Assembly (NCBI GenBank): GCA_019637095.1
Contig: JAHBWG010000092.1
Location: 1-33,892, forward strand
Reading direction: 5' to 3'
Source of the DNA: Sandaracinaceae bacterium
GTDB lineage: Bacteria; Myxococcota_A; Polyangia; Polyangiales; Sandaracinaceae
DNA length: 33,892 bases
The notes under the pieces were generated by a model. The model had not been told where the DNA came from. It worked only from the letters and a program-made list of their open reading frames with translations, and ran no database searches. Of the stretch, positions 14,684 to 21,915 are shown piece by piece. How positions within the stretch are numbered: the first letter of the stretch is position 1; every line of letters begins with the position of its first letter. A program made the position numbers and the translations under genes.

Positions 14684-15350
14684 CCCGAGCGCGCTCGGGG
14701 AAGAGGAGCTGGCGCGGCTGGCGGTGTTCCCGCTGCCGCGCGTGGTGCTCTTCCCCGGCGCGACGCTGCCGCTGCACCTGTTCGAGCCGCGCTATCGCGC
14801 GATGATGGAGGACTGCGTGCGCGAGGGTCGCGTGGCGATGGCGGTGGCGATGCTCGCGCCCGGCTGGGAGGACGACTACGAGGGGCGGCCGCCGATCCAC
14901 CCGATCGCCGGCGTCGGCCGGATCGGGGAGCATCGGCGCCGCTCCGACGGACGCTGGGACCTGATCCTCGTGGGGACGCTGCGCGCGCGGCTGACCGAGC
15001 TGCCCGCCGAGGGGCTCGCCTACCGCATGGCGCGCGCCGAGCCGCTCGCGGATCGCATCCCGCACCCCGACGCGGTGGAGCGGCTCGAGCACGGCGTGCT
15101 CGCCACGGCGGCGTCGATCGCGAGCCTCGTGCGCGAGTCGCACCCGGAGTTCGAGCTCGGGCTCGACGCGTCGATGTCGGCGTCCGCCCTCGCCGACCGG
15201 CTCGCCGATCAGCTCGTGGCCGACCCCGCGCGGCGCCAGGCGATCCTCGAGGCGACCGACGTGAAGGTGCGGCTCGCGCTGGTGAGCGACTCGCTCGTCG
15301 AGCTGCTCGCGCAGCTGCGCGCGCGCGGCGCCGGCGGCGCGCTCCACTGA
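14673..15350 (+). CDS. LON substrate-binding domain protein (protease-less)
   Basis: A 225-residue protein consisting of the LON N-terminal substrate-binding domain without ATPase or protease parts. The signature LAVFPLPRVVLFPGATLPLHLFEPRYRAMMEDCV is at about 14-48, followed by ILVGTLRARLTELPAEGLAYRMARAEPLAD and a helical C-terminal part (about 130-225). Stand-alone LON-domain proteins are common in bacteria; their role is unproven, and substrate binding or adaptor functions are proposed. The start is GTG 14673, inside the end of the MerR gene (11-nt overlap), which indicates coupling. It converges with ribA, ending 16 nt from it. Confidence 0.88.
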   Translation: MTADPSALGEEELARLAVFPLPRVVLFPGATLPLHLFEPRYRAMMEDCVREGRVAMAVAMLAPGWEDDYEGRPPIHPIAGVGRIGEHRRRSDGRWDLILVGTLRARLTELPAEGLAYRMARAEPLADRIPHPDAVERLEHGVLATAASIASLVRESHPEFELGLDASMSASALADRLADQLVADPARRQAILEATDVKVRLALVSDSLVELLAQLRARGAGGALH

Positions 15351-15366
15351 ACGTGCGCGCCTCGCG

Positions 15367-15990
15367 TCACTCGGCGTCGAGCAGGAGCTCGCCGAGGTCG
15401 GACAGGAGGTGCCCCATCCGCGCGCGCTTGGTCAGCAGGTAGCCGCGGTTGTGCTCGTTGGGCGGGATGTGCACGGGCAGCCGCCCCGCTACGGCGACGC
15501 CCTCCGCGCGCAGCCCGTCGACCTTCGCGGGGTTGTTCGTCAGCAAGAGGACCGAGCGCACGCCGAGATCGTCGAGCATGGCGCTCGCCGCGTCGTAGGA
15601 GCGCAGGTCGTCGGAGAAGCCCAGCATGCGGTTCGCGTCGACGGTGTCGGCGCCCTGCTGCTGCAGCGCGTACGCGCGGATCTTGTTGCCGAGGCCGATC
15701 CCGCGGCCCTCCTGCCGCAGGTAGAGGACGACGCCGCGCTCCTGTGCCGCGATGTGGCGCAGCGCGTGGTCGAGCTGCTCGCGGCAGTCGCACTTGAGCG
15801 AGTGCAGCACCTCCCCGGTCAGGCACTCGGAGTGGACGCGCACGTGCACCGCCTCGGCGTCGCGCACGTCGCCGTGCACGATCGCGAGGTGCTCGGCGCC
15901 GTCGCGCGCGTCGCGGAACACGACCAGGTCGAAGAGGCCGTACTCGGTGGGGACGGTGGCCTCGGCGTAGCGTTGGACGGGGCTGCTCAT
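15367..15990 (-). CDS. ribA: GTP cyclohydrolase II
   Basis: A 207-residue cytoplasmic enzyme for the first step of riboflavin synthesis: GTP to 2,5-diamino-6-ribosylamino-4(3H)-pyrimidinone 5'-phosphate, formate and pyrophosphate. Seen: the zinc-binding HSECLTGEVLHSLKCDC (Cys56, Cys67, Cys69), RQEGRGIGLGNKIRAYALQ (GTP binding and catalysis), ANRMLGFSDDLRSYDAASAML and a closing LLTNNPAKVDGLRAEGVAV. The length matches stand-alone RibA; it is not the RibBA fusion. ATG at 15990 is supported by the promoter 13 nt upstream. There is no space for an FMN riboswitch, and no other riboflavin gene is in the window. It diverges from the alkyl-DHAP synthase over 104 nt. Confidence 0.96.
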   Translation of the reverse strand: MSSPVQRYAEATVPTEYGLFDLVVFRDARDGAEHLAIVHGDVRDAEAVHVRVHSECLTGEVLHSLKCDCREQLDHALRHIAAQERGVVLYLRQEGRGIGLGNKIRAYALQQQGADTVDANRMLGFSDDLRSYDAASAMLDDLGVRSVLLLTNNPAKVDGLRAEGVAVAGRLPVHIPPNEHNRGYLLTKRARMGHLLSDLGELLLDAE

Positions 15991-16002
15991 CCGGCTCCGG
16001 GC

Positions 16003-16030
16003 ACTCTAGGGCCCGGCGCACCCCAGTCAA
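16003..16030 (-). promoter_or_regulatory. Promoter of ribA (TTGACT-N16-TAGAGT)
   Basis: On the minus strand TTGACT (16030-16025) and TAGAGT (16008-16003) are 16 nt apart. The ATG is 12 nt beyond the -10 box, so the untranslated leader should be only about 6 nt. Confidence 0.65.
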
Positions 16031-16094
16031 GACGAGCGGGCCCCGCCGTCGGTGACGGTTGCCGTCGGGGTGCGCACGGTCCAGCATCGCCGCC

Positions 16095-17762
16095 ATGACG
16101 CGACGGCGCGACGCGCTTCGGTGGAACGGCTGGGGCCTCGCCGACAAGACCTTCGATCTGCACGGCCGCGACGAGGAGGTGTGGACCGTCGTGCGCGAGG
16201 CCCTCGGGATGAGCGCGCTGCCCTCGACGCCCGCGGTCCCGCTCGACGCGGTGGCGCTGGCCGAGCCGCAGCTCGACGGCGCCTTCCTCGAGCGGCTGCG
16301 CGCGCTGACCGCGCCCGAGCGCGTGCTCACGAGCGCGTTCGAGCGCGCCCTGCACGCGGTCGGCAAGAGCTACTACGACCTCGTGCGCGCGCGCGCCGGC
16401 GAGCTCCCCGACGCGCCCGACGCCGTCGTCTACCCGGAGGGGCACGCGGAGGTCGTCGCGGTGCTCGCCGCGTGCGCGGAGGCCGACGTCGCCGTCGTCC
16501 CGTTCGGCGGCGGCTCGAGCGTGGTCGGCGGCGTCGAGGCGCGGCGCGCCGGGCACGCCGGCCTCGTGACCCTCGACACGACGCGCATGGACCGGCTGCT
16601 CGAGCTCGACGAGACGAGCCACACGGCGACGTTCGAGGCCGGCATCTACGGCCCCGCGCTCGAGGCGAAGCTCGCGGAGCGCGGCTACACGCTCGGCCAC
16701 TTCCCGCAGTCGTTCGAGTTCTCGACGCTCGGCGGCTGGATCGCCGCGCGCGGCGCGGGCCAGCAGTCGAACCGCTACGGCGCCGCGGCCAAGCTGCTGC
16801 TCGGCGCGCGCGTCGCGACGCCGCGCGGCGAGTGGCGCACGCAGCCGTTCCCCGGCTCCGCGGCGGGGCCCGACCTCAACCACCTCATCGCCGGGTCCGA
16901 GGGCTGCCTCGGGGTGATCACCGAGGCGACGGTGAAGATCCACCCGCTCGCCGAGGCGCGCGACTTCGTCTCGTTCCTCTTCCGGAGCTGGGAGAGCGGG
17001 ACCGACGCGGTGCGGCGCATCACGCAGGCGGAGCTCCCGATCGCCACGCTGCGCCTGAGCGACGCGGAGGAGACGCGCTTCTACGGCGCGTTCAACGCGG
17101 CGCTGCGGCCCTCGAAGGTGCAGGAGGTCGCGCTCGACGCGCTCGGCGCGGTCGGCTTCGACGCGCCGTGCGTGCTGATGGTCGGCTTCGAGGGCTCGGC
17201 CGCGTCGGTGCGCGCGACGTGGCGCAGCGCGTTCGCGCTCGCGGCGCGGGCGGGCGGGCTCTACGTCGGCCGCGGCCCGGGCAACCGCTGGTACGAGCAC
17301 CGCTTCGAGATGCCGTACTTGCGCGACCCGATGCTCGACCGCGGCGTCGGCATCGACACGCTCGAGACCTCGACCTCCTGGTCGAACGTGGACCGGCTCT
17401 ACCGCGCGGTGACCGGCGCGATCCGCGGCGCGCTCGAGGCGGGCGGCCACCCCGGCGTCGTGCTCGCGCACATCTCGCATACCTACCTGTCGGGCACGAG
17501 CCTCTACTTCACGTTCGTCTTCCCGCGCGACCTCGACGATCCGGTCGGCCAGTGGCGCGCGGCCAAGGATGCCGCCTCGCGCGCGATCAGCGAGCACGGC
17601 GGCACGATCAGCCACCACCACGGCGTCGGCACCGACCACGCGCCGTGGATCGGGCCCGAGCTCGGCGCGCTCGGGGTCGACGTCCTCACCGCCGCCAAGG
17701 AGCGGCTCGATCCGAGCGGCATCATGAACCCGGGCAAGCTCCTGCCGCCCACGCGAGCGTGA
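16095..17762 (+). CDS. agpS: Alkyldihydroxyacetonephosphate synthase (FAD), ether lipid synthesis
   Basis: A 555-residue flavoenzyme of the AGPS family, which replaces the acyl chain of acyl-DHAP with a fatty alcohol to form the ether bond of ether lipids. Seen: RWNGWG at 9-14, LVRARAGELPDAPDAVVYPE (about 97-115), the FAD-binding VVPFGGGSSVVGGVE (134-148), GHFPQSFEFSTLGGWIAARG then AGQQSNRYG (201-229), ISHTYLSGTSLYFTFVF (about 459-475), and GGTISHHHGVGTDHAPW with the three catalytic-region histidines. The C-terminus DPSGIMNPGKLLP is typical. The ATG at 16095 is preferred over an upstream in-frame start at 16059 because the family N-terminus begins there. Myxobacteria make ether lipids, and M. 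xanthus has an AgpS homologue. The kinase-DsbA gene follows after 39 nt. Confidence 0.9.
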   Translation: MTRRRDALRWNGWGLADKTFDLHGRDEEVWTVVREALGMSALPSTPAVPLDAVALAEPQLDGAFLERLRALTAPERVLTSAFERALHAVGKSYYDLVRARAGELPDAPDAVVYPEGHAEVVAVLAACAEADVAVVPFGGGSSVVGGVEARRAGHAGLVTLDTTRMDRLLELDETSHTATFEAGIYGPALEAKLAERGYTLGHFPQSFEFSTLGGWIAARGAGQQSNRYGAAAKLLLGARVATPRGEWRTQPFPGSAAGPDLNHLIAGSEGCLGVITEATVKIHPLAEARDFVSFLFRSWESGTDAVRRITQAELPIATLRLSDAEETRFYGAFNAALRPSKVQEVALDALGAVGFDAPCVLMVGFEGSAASVRATWRSAFALAARAGGLYVGRGPGNRWYEHRFEMPYLRDPMLDRGVGIDTLETSTSWSNVDRLYRAVTGAIRGALEAGGHPGVVLAHISHTYLSGTSLYFTFVFPRDLDDPVGQWRAAKDAASRAISEHGGTISHHHGVGTDHAPWIGPELGALGVDVLTAAKERLDPSGIMNPGKLLPPTRA

Positions 17763-17788
17763 CGGGAGAGCCGCGGCCGCCGCTGGCG

Positions 17789-17794
17789 TAGACT
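17789..17794 (+). promoter_or_regulatory. -10 box TAGACT before kinase-DsbA gene
   Basis: GTAGACT ends 7 nt before the ATG at 17802, with no Shine-Dalgarno between and no -35 hexamer upstream. Transcription would start at or within a nucleotide or two of the ATG, giving a leaderless mRNA. Confidence 0.5.
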
Positions 17795-17801
17795 GCGGGC
17801 G

Positions 17802-20800
17802 ATGAAGCTCGACCCCGGCGACCTGTTCGCGGGCAAGTACCGCGTCGAACGCCTCCTCGGCGAGGGCGGGATGGGTTCCGTCTACATCGCGGTGAACGAG
17901 CGGCTCCACAAGCGCGTGGCGCTCAAGGTGATCGGCGAGCGCGTGCGGGCCGACCCGGCGCTCGTGCAGCGGTTCACCCAGGAGGCGATCGCGGCGAGCC
18001 GGGTCGATCACCCGGGCACGGTCGAGGTGTTCGACGCGGACGTGCACCTGGGCACGCCGTGGATCGCGATGGAGCTGCTCGAGGGCGAGAGCCTCGCGGC
18101 GCGGCTCGCGCGGGGGCCGCTCCCGGTCGGCGAGGCGGTCGAGCTCGCGCGGCGCGTGCTCGACGCGCTCGGCGCCGTGCACGCCGCCGGCATCATCCAC
18201 CGCGACCTGAAGCCCGACAACGTGTTTTGCTGTCGCGACGGACGCGTGAAGATCCTCGACTTCGGGATCGCGAAGCTCGCGGTCGGCGAGGTGACCGGAC
18301 AGACGGAGACCGGGCTCGCGCTCGGCACGCCGTTCTACCTCGCGCCCGAGCAGGCCTCGAGCGCGCGCGACGTCGGGCCGGCCGCCGACCTGTACTCGCT
18401 CGGCGTGGTGCTCTACCAGATGCTCAGCGGCGCGCTGCCGTACGAGGCGACGAGCCTCGGCGACCTCGTGCGGCAGATGTACACGAGCGGCCCGACGCGG
18501 CTCGCGACGCGGGCGCCGCACGTGCCGGCGTCGCTCGCCGCGCTCGTCGACCGGTGCCTCGCGATCGATCCCGCCGCGCGCCCCGCGAGCGCGCGCGAGG
18601 TCGCGGACGCGCTCGATCGGGCCGCCGCCGAGGTCGCGCTCGCGCCGGCGCCCGACGCGTTCGCGTCGTCGAGCGGCGCGCCGCGCACGATGGCGCTCGA
18701 CGCGGGGGCGCTGAGCGCGGCGCTCGCCGGCAACCCCTTCGGCGCGCCGAGCGCCCCGCACACGCCCGGCCCGTTCGCTGCCCCGCAGGGCGGCGCCTTC
18801 GGCGCGCCGTCCCCGGGAGGCGCCTTCGGTGCACCGCAGGGCGGCGCGTTCGGTGCGCCGCCGCACGTGCCGACGATGGCGGTGACCGCGGCGCCGGTGC
18901 CGCCTCCGGGCGGCTCCTCCGGCCTCGGGATCGGCGCGCTCGTCGGCTGCGGGCTCGCCTTCGTGGCGATCCCGCTCCTCGCGGTGGGCGGCGTCGTCGC
19001 GCTCATGGTCGCCGCCCCCTCGGCGGAGGTCGAGCCGCCTCCGCCGCCGCCGGAGGCGATCGTGAGCGTCGCGGTCCGCGACCTCGCGCCGCTCGCGGGC
19101 GCCGACGCCGAGCGCGTGCGCATCGACGCCGACGGTGCGCCGGCGCGCGGCGGCGCCGAGCCGCTCGTCACGATCGTCACGTTCAGCGAGTTCGAGTGCC
19201 CCTTCTGCGCGCGCGTCGCGCCGACGATGGAGCGCGTGCGCGAGACGTACGGGGACCGCGTCCGCTACGTCTTCCGGCACAACCCGCTCCCGTTCCACAC
19301 CAACGCGCTCCCCGCCGCGCAGGCCGCGCACGAGGCCTACGAGCAGGGCGGCGACGCGCGCTTCTTCGCGCTCCACGACGTCCTGTTCGCGAACCAGCGC
19401 GCGCTCGACCGCGCGAGCCTCGAGCAGCACGCGGCGCAGGCGGGGCTCGACGTCCCGCGGCTGCGGGTCGCGCTCGACACGGAGCGGCACCGCGCGCGCG
19501 TCCAGCGCGACATGGACGCCGCCGCCGCCGCCGCCGCGCGCGGGACGCCCGCGTTCTTCGTCAACGGCCGGGTCGTGATGGGCGCGCAGCCGTACGAGCG
19601 CTTCGCCGAGGTGATCGACGAGGAGCTCGCCCTCGCCGAGGCGTTGCTCGCGCGGGGCGTCCCGCGCCGCCGCCTCTACGAGACGTTCCAGCGCGACGCG
19701 ATCGCCCAGCCCGCGCCGCGCGAGGACACGCCCGCCGCGCGGCCCCAGGCCGACCCGAGCGCGATCTACCGCGTCCCGATCGAGGGCTCACCCGCGCGCG
19801 GGCCCGCCGACGCGCTCGTCACCATCGTCGAGATCAGCGAGTTCCAGTGCCCGTTTTGTGCACGATCGCAAGCGACCTTGCACGCGATCGCCGAGCGCTA
19901 CGGGCGCGACGTGCGCTTCGTGTTCAAGCACAACCCGCTGCCGTTCCACGACCGCGCGATGCCCGCCGCGCGGCTCGCGATCGAGGCCGACCGCCAGGGC
20001 CGCTTCTGGCCGGTGCACGACGCGCTGTTCGAGAACTTCCAGAGCCTCGACGACGCGACGCTCGAGTCGATCGCGCGCGCGAACGGGCTCGACATGCGGC
20101 GCGTGCGCGACGCGCTCGCCGAGCGGACGACGCCGACGGTGGTCGCGCGCGACCAAGAGCTCGCGCGTACGCTCGGCGCGACCGGGACGCCGACGTTCTT
20201 CATCAACGGCCGCAACCTCCGCGGCGCGCAGCCGATCGAGGCGTTCGCGCGCGTGATCGACGAGGAGCTCGCGCGCGCCCGCGCCCTCGTCGCGGCGGGG
20301 ACGCCGCGCCACGCGGTGTACGAGGCGGCGACGCGCGGAGGGCTCACGCAGCCCGCGCCCGCTGCGCCGCGCGCGCCGCCGAGCGCCCCGCCCGCCGGCG
20401 AGATCCAGCGGTACACGCTCCCGATCCCGCCGCGGACGCCCTCGCGCGGCGCTGCCGGCGCGCCGCTCACGATCCAGGTCATCAGCGACTTCCAGTGCCC
20501 GTTCTGCGCGCGCGCCGTCGCGACCGTCGACCAGATCGAGCAGCGCTACCGCGGGCGCGTGCGCATCGTGTTCCGCCACTACCCGCTCTCGTTCCACGAG
20601 CGAGCGTTCCCGGCGGCCGAGGCCAGCGTCGAGGTCTACGAGCACGCCGGCGAGCGCGCGTTCTGGGCGTACCACGACCGGCTCTTCCAGAACCAGCGCG
20701 CGCTCGACGACGAGGGCCTCGTCGCGCACGCGGCCGCGATCCCCGGGGTCGACCCGAGCCGCGTCCGCGCCGCCCTGCGGGAGCGGCGCCACCGGGCGCG

Positions 20801-20945
20801 CGTGCAGGCCGACGTCGACGCGGTCGCCGCCGCGGGGATGAGCGTCGGCACGCCGAGCTTCCTGATCGGCACGCGGCTCCTCCAGGGCGCGCAGCCCTTC
20901 GAGGCGTTCCAGAGCGCGATCGACGCCGAGCTCGCGGGTCGCTGA
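17802..20945 (+). CDS. Transmembrane Ser/Thr kinase fused to three DsbA-like domains
   Basis: A 1047-residue fusion protein. Residues 10-275 are a Hanks-type kinase with all key residues: LGEGGMGSVYIA (19-30), Lys42, HRDLKPDN (Asp135), DFG (153-155) and GTPFYLAPEQ. A Gly/Ala/Pro/Phe-rich linker (about 311-352) leads to one membrane helix (about 374-404). Outside the membrane, three tandem DsbA/thioredoxin-fold domains follow, each with a CPFC active site and a cis-proline loop: Cys466/469 with GTPAFFVNG, Cys683/686 with GTPTFFING, and Cys899/902 with GTPSFLIG. Each domain also carries a FRHNPLPFH-type stretch. The frame is intact through all parts. The likely topology is kinase inside and thiol-disulfide domains in the periplasm, so the kinase could report redox state or unfolded client proteins; that is inference. 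The domains may simply act as oxidoreductases anchored to a kinase. Confidence 0.93.
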   Translation: MKLDPGDLFAGKYRVERLLGEGGMGSVYIAVNERLHKRVALKVIGERVRADPALVQRFTQEAIAASRVDHPGTVEVFDADVHLGTPWIAMELLEGESLAARLARGPLPVGEAVELARRVLDALGAVHAAGIIHRDLKPDNVFCCRDGRVKILDFGIAKLAVGEVTGQTETGLALGTPFYLAPEQASSARDVGPAADLYSLGVVLYQMLSGALPYEATSLGDLVRQMYTSGPTRLATRAPHVPASLAALVDRCLAIDPAARPASAREVADALDRAAAEVALAPAPDAFASSSGAPRTMALDAGALSAALAGNPFGAPSAPHTPGPFAAPQGGAFGAPSPGGAFGAPQGGAFGAPPHVPTMAVTAAPVPPPGGSSGLGIGALVGCGLAFVAIPLLAVGGVVALMVAAPSAEVEPPPPPPEAIVSVAVRDLAPLAGADAERVRIDADGAPARGGAEPLVTIVTFSEFECPFCARVAPTMERVRETYGDRVRYVFRHNPLPFHTNALPAAQAAHEAYEQGGDARFFALHDVLFANQRALDRASLEQHAAQAGLDVPRLRVALDTERHRARVQRDMDAAAAAAARGTPAFFVNGRVVMGAQPYERFAEVIDEELALAEALLARGVPRRRLYETFQRDAIAQPAPREDTPAARPQADPSAIYRVPIEGSPARGPADALVTIVEISEFQCPFCARSQATLHAIAERYGRDVRFVFKHNPLPFHDRAMPAARLAIEADRQGRFWPVHDALFENFQSLDDATLESIARANGLDMRRVRDALAERTTPTVVARDQELARTLGATGTPTFFINGRNLRGAQPIEAFARVIDEELARARALVAAGTPRHAVYEAATRGGLTQPAPAAPRAPPSAPPAGEIQRYTLPIPPRTPSRGAAGAPLTIQVISDFQCPFCARAVATVDQIEQRYRGRVRIVFRHYPLSFHERAFPAAEASVEVYEHAGERAFWAYHDRLFQNQRALDDEGLVAHAAAIPGVDPSRVRAALRERRHRARVQADVDAVAAAGMSVGTPSFLIGTRLLQGAQPFEAFQSAIDAELAGR
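18732..18857 (+). repeat. Short GC-rich repeats coding GGAFGAP units
   Basis: Three tandem GGAFGAP-type units (about residues 330-352 of the kinase fusion), preceded by related NPFGAP and GPFAAP units, are encoded by near-identical 18-24 nt stretches such as GGCGCCTTCGGCGCGCCG. They form the flexible linker between kinase and membrane helix. Such repeats can change copy number by slippage or recombination. Confidence 0.7.
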
Positions 20946-20965
20946 GACCACGAACGCACCGCTGC

Positions 20966-20971
20966 TACCCT
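20966..20971 (+). promoter_or_regulatory. -10 box TACCCT before LRR-like gene
   Basis: TACCCT lies 8 nt before the ATG at 20980, with no Shine-Dalgarno in between. It lies in the 34-nt gap after the kinase-DsbA gene, so the downstream gene may be transcribed on its own. Confidence 0.45.
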
Positions 20972-20979
20972 CGCCGTGC

Positions 20980-21903
20980 ATGGCGAGCTCCACCTGGTAC
21001 CTCGGCTTTCGCGCCGCGAAGGGCGCACCCCTCGAGGTCATCGGCGACGTCCTCGCGGACGAGGCGGACGGCCCGTGGACCGCGCGCGACGAAGGTTGGT
21101 GCGGCAACCCGCGCGACGGCTACGCCCGGCGGCGGCACCTCCTGGCGAGCGGGGCGCAATGCGTCTTGCGCGCCTCGGCGCTCCAGTGGGCGTACGGACC
21201 GGAGGAGGACGGCCCCGCGGCGACCGAGCTCCTCGACGTCGAGGTGGAGGCGGGCTCGGTCGGCGCGCGCCTCGACGGCTGGCGGAGGATCGCCGCGCGG
21301 CTCGCCGCGCTCGGGTACGCGGACCGCACGCTCGCGGGCTGGTCGTCGCGCATCGTCGACGAGGTCGCGGCCTCCGGCGACACGGCGCTCGCCGACGCGC
21401 TCCGCCGCGAGGTGACCGACACGCTGATCGCCGAATGCGAGGACACGTGGCACGTCGCCATCTCCGACGCGCGGCCCCACGACCTCGCCGCGGTGCTCCG
21501 GGCCTACACCCACGCGGCGGAGATCACCTCGGTCTCGTTCTCGAACCTCGGGCTGACCGCGCTGCCCCCCGAGCTCGCGCGCTTCCCGAAGGTGCGCTCG
21601 CTCAGCTTGTACGAGCCGGCGATCCAAGCGCGCGCCCTGCGGGGCTGGTCGTTCCCGGAGCTGACGGAGCTCGGCCTCTACGCGTCGGGCACGACCGAGG
21701 TCTCGGCCGACGACCTGCGCGGCGCGCCGGCGCTCACGACGCTCACGCTCGGGAGCACGCCGCTCCGCGCCCTCGACCCGGACCTGCGCGCAGCGTGCCC
21801 GGCCCTCGCCCGCGTGGACCTGCACGGGACGCCGCTCGCCAAGGACGAAGCGGCCTTCCGAGCCCTCGCCGCGCGCTGGCCCGACGTGCGGCTCGATCGG
21901 TGA
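20980..21903 (+). CDS. Leucine-rich-repeat-like cytoplasmic protein, 307 aa
   Basis: A 307-residue protein without signal peptide. The N-terminal 150 residues are unrecognised (MASSTWYLGFRAAKGAPLEV; GWCGNPRDGYARRRHLLA). The C-terminal half reads as degenerate leucine-rich repeats: ITSVSFSNLGLTALPPELARF, KVRSLSLYEPAIQARALRG, ELTELGLYASGTTEVSADDLR, ALTTLTLGSTPLRALDPDLR, LARVDLHGTPLAKDEAAFRA. Repeats of this kind usually bind proteins. It starts 34 nt after the kinase-DsbA gene on the same strand and has its own -10-like box. It converges with the DUF3427 helicase gene, 12 nt apart. Partner unknown. Confidence 0.8.
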   Translation: MASSTWYLGFRAAKGAPLEVIGDVLADEADGPWTARDEGWCGNPRDGYARRRHLLASGAQCVLRASALQWAYGPEEDGPAATELLDVEVEAGSVGARLDGWRRIAARLAALGYADRTLAGWSSRIVDEVAASGDTALADALRREVTDTLIAECEDTWHVAISDARPHDLAAVLRAYTHAAEITSVSFSNLGLTALPPELARFPKVRSLSLYEPAIQARALRGWSFPELTELGLYASGTTEVSADDLRGAPALTTLTLGSTPLRALDPDLRAACPALARVDLHGTPLAKDEAAFRALAARWPDVRLDR

Positions 21904-21915
21904 GACGACGACGCG

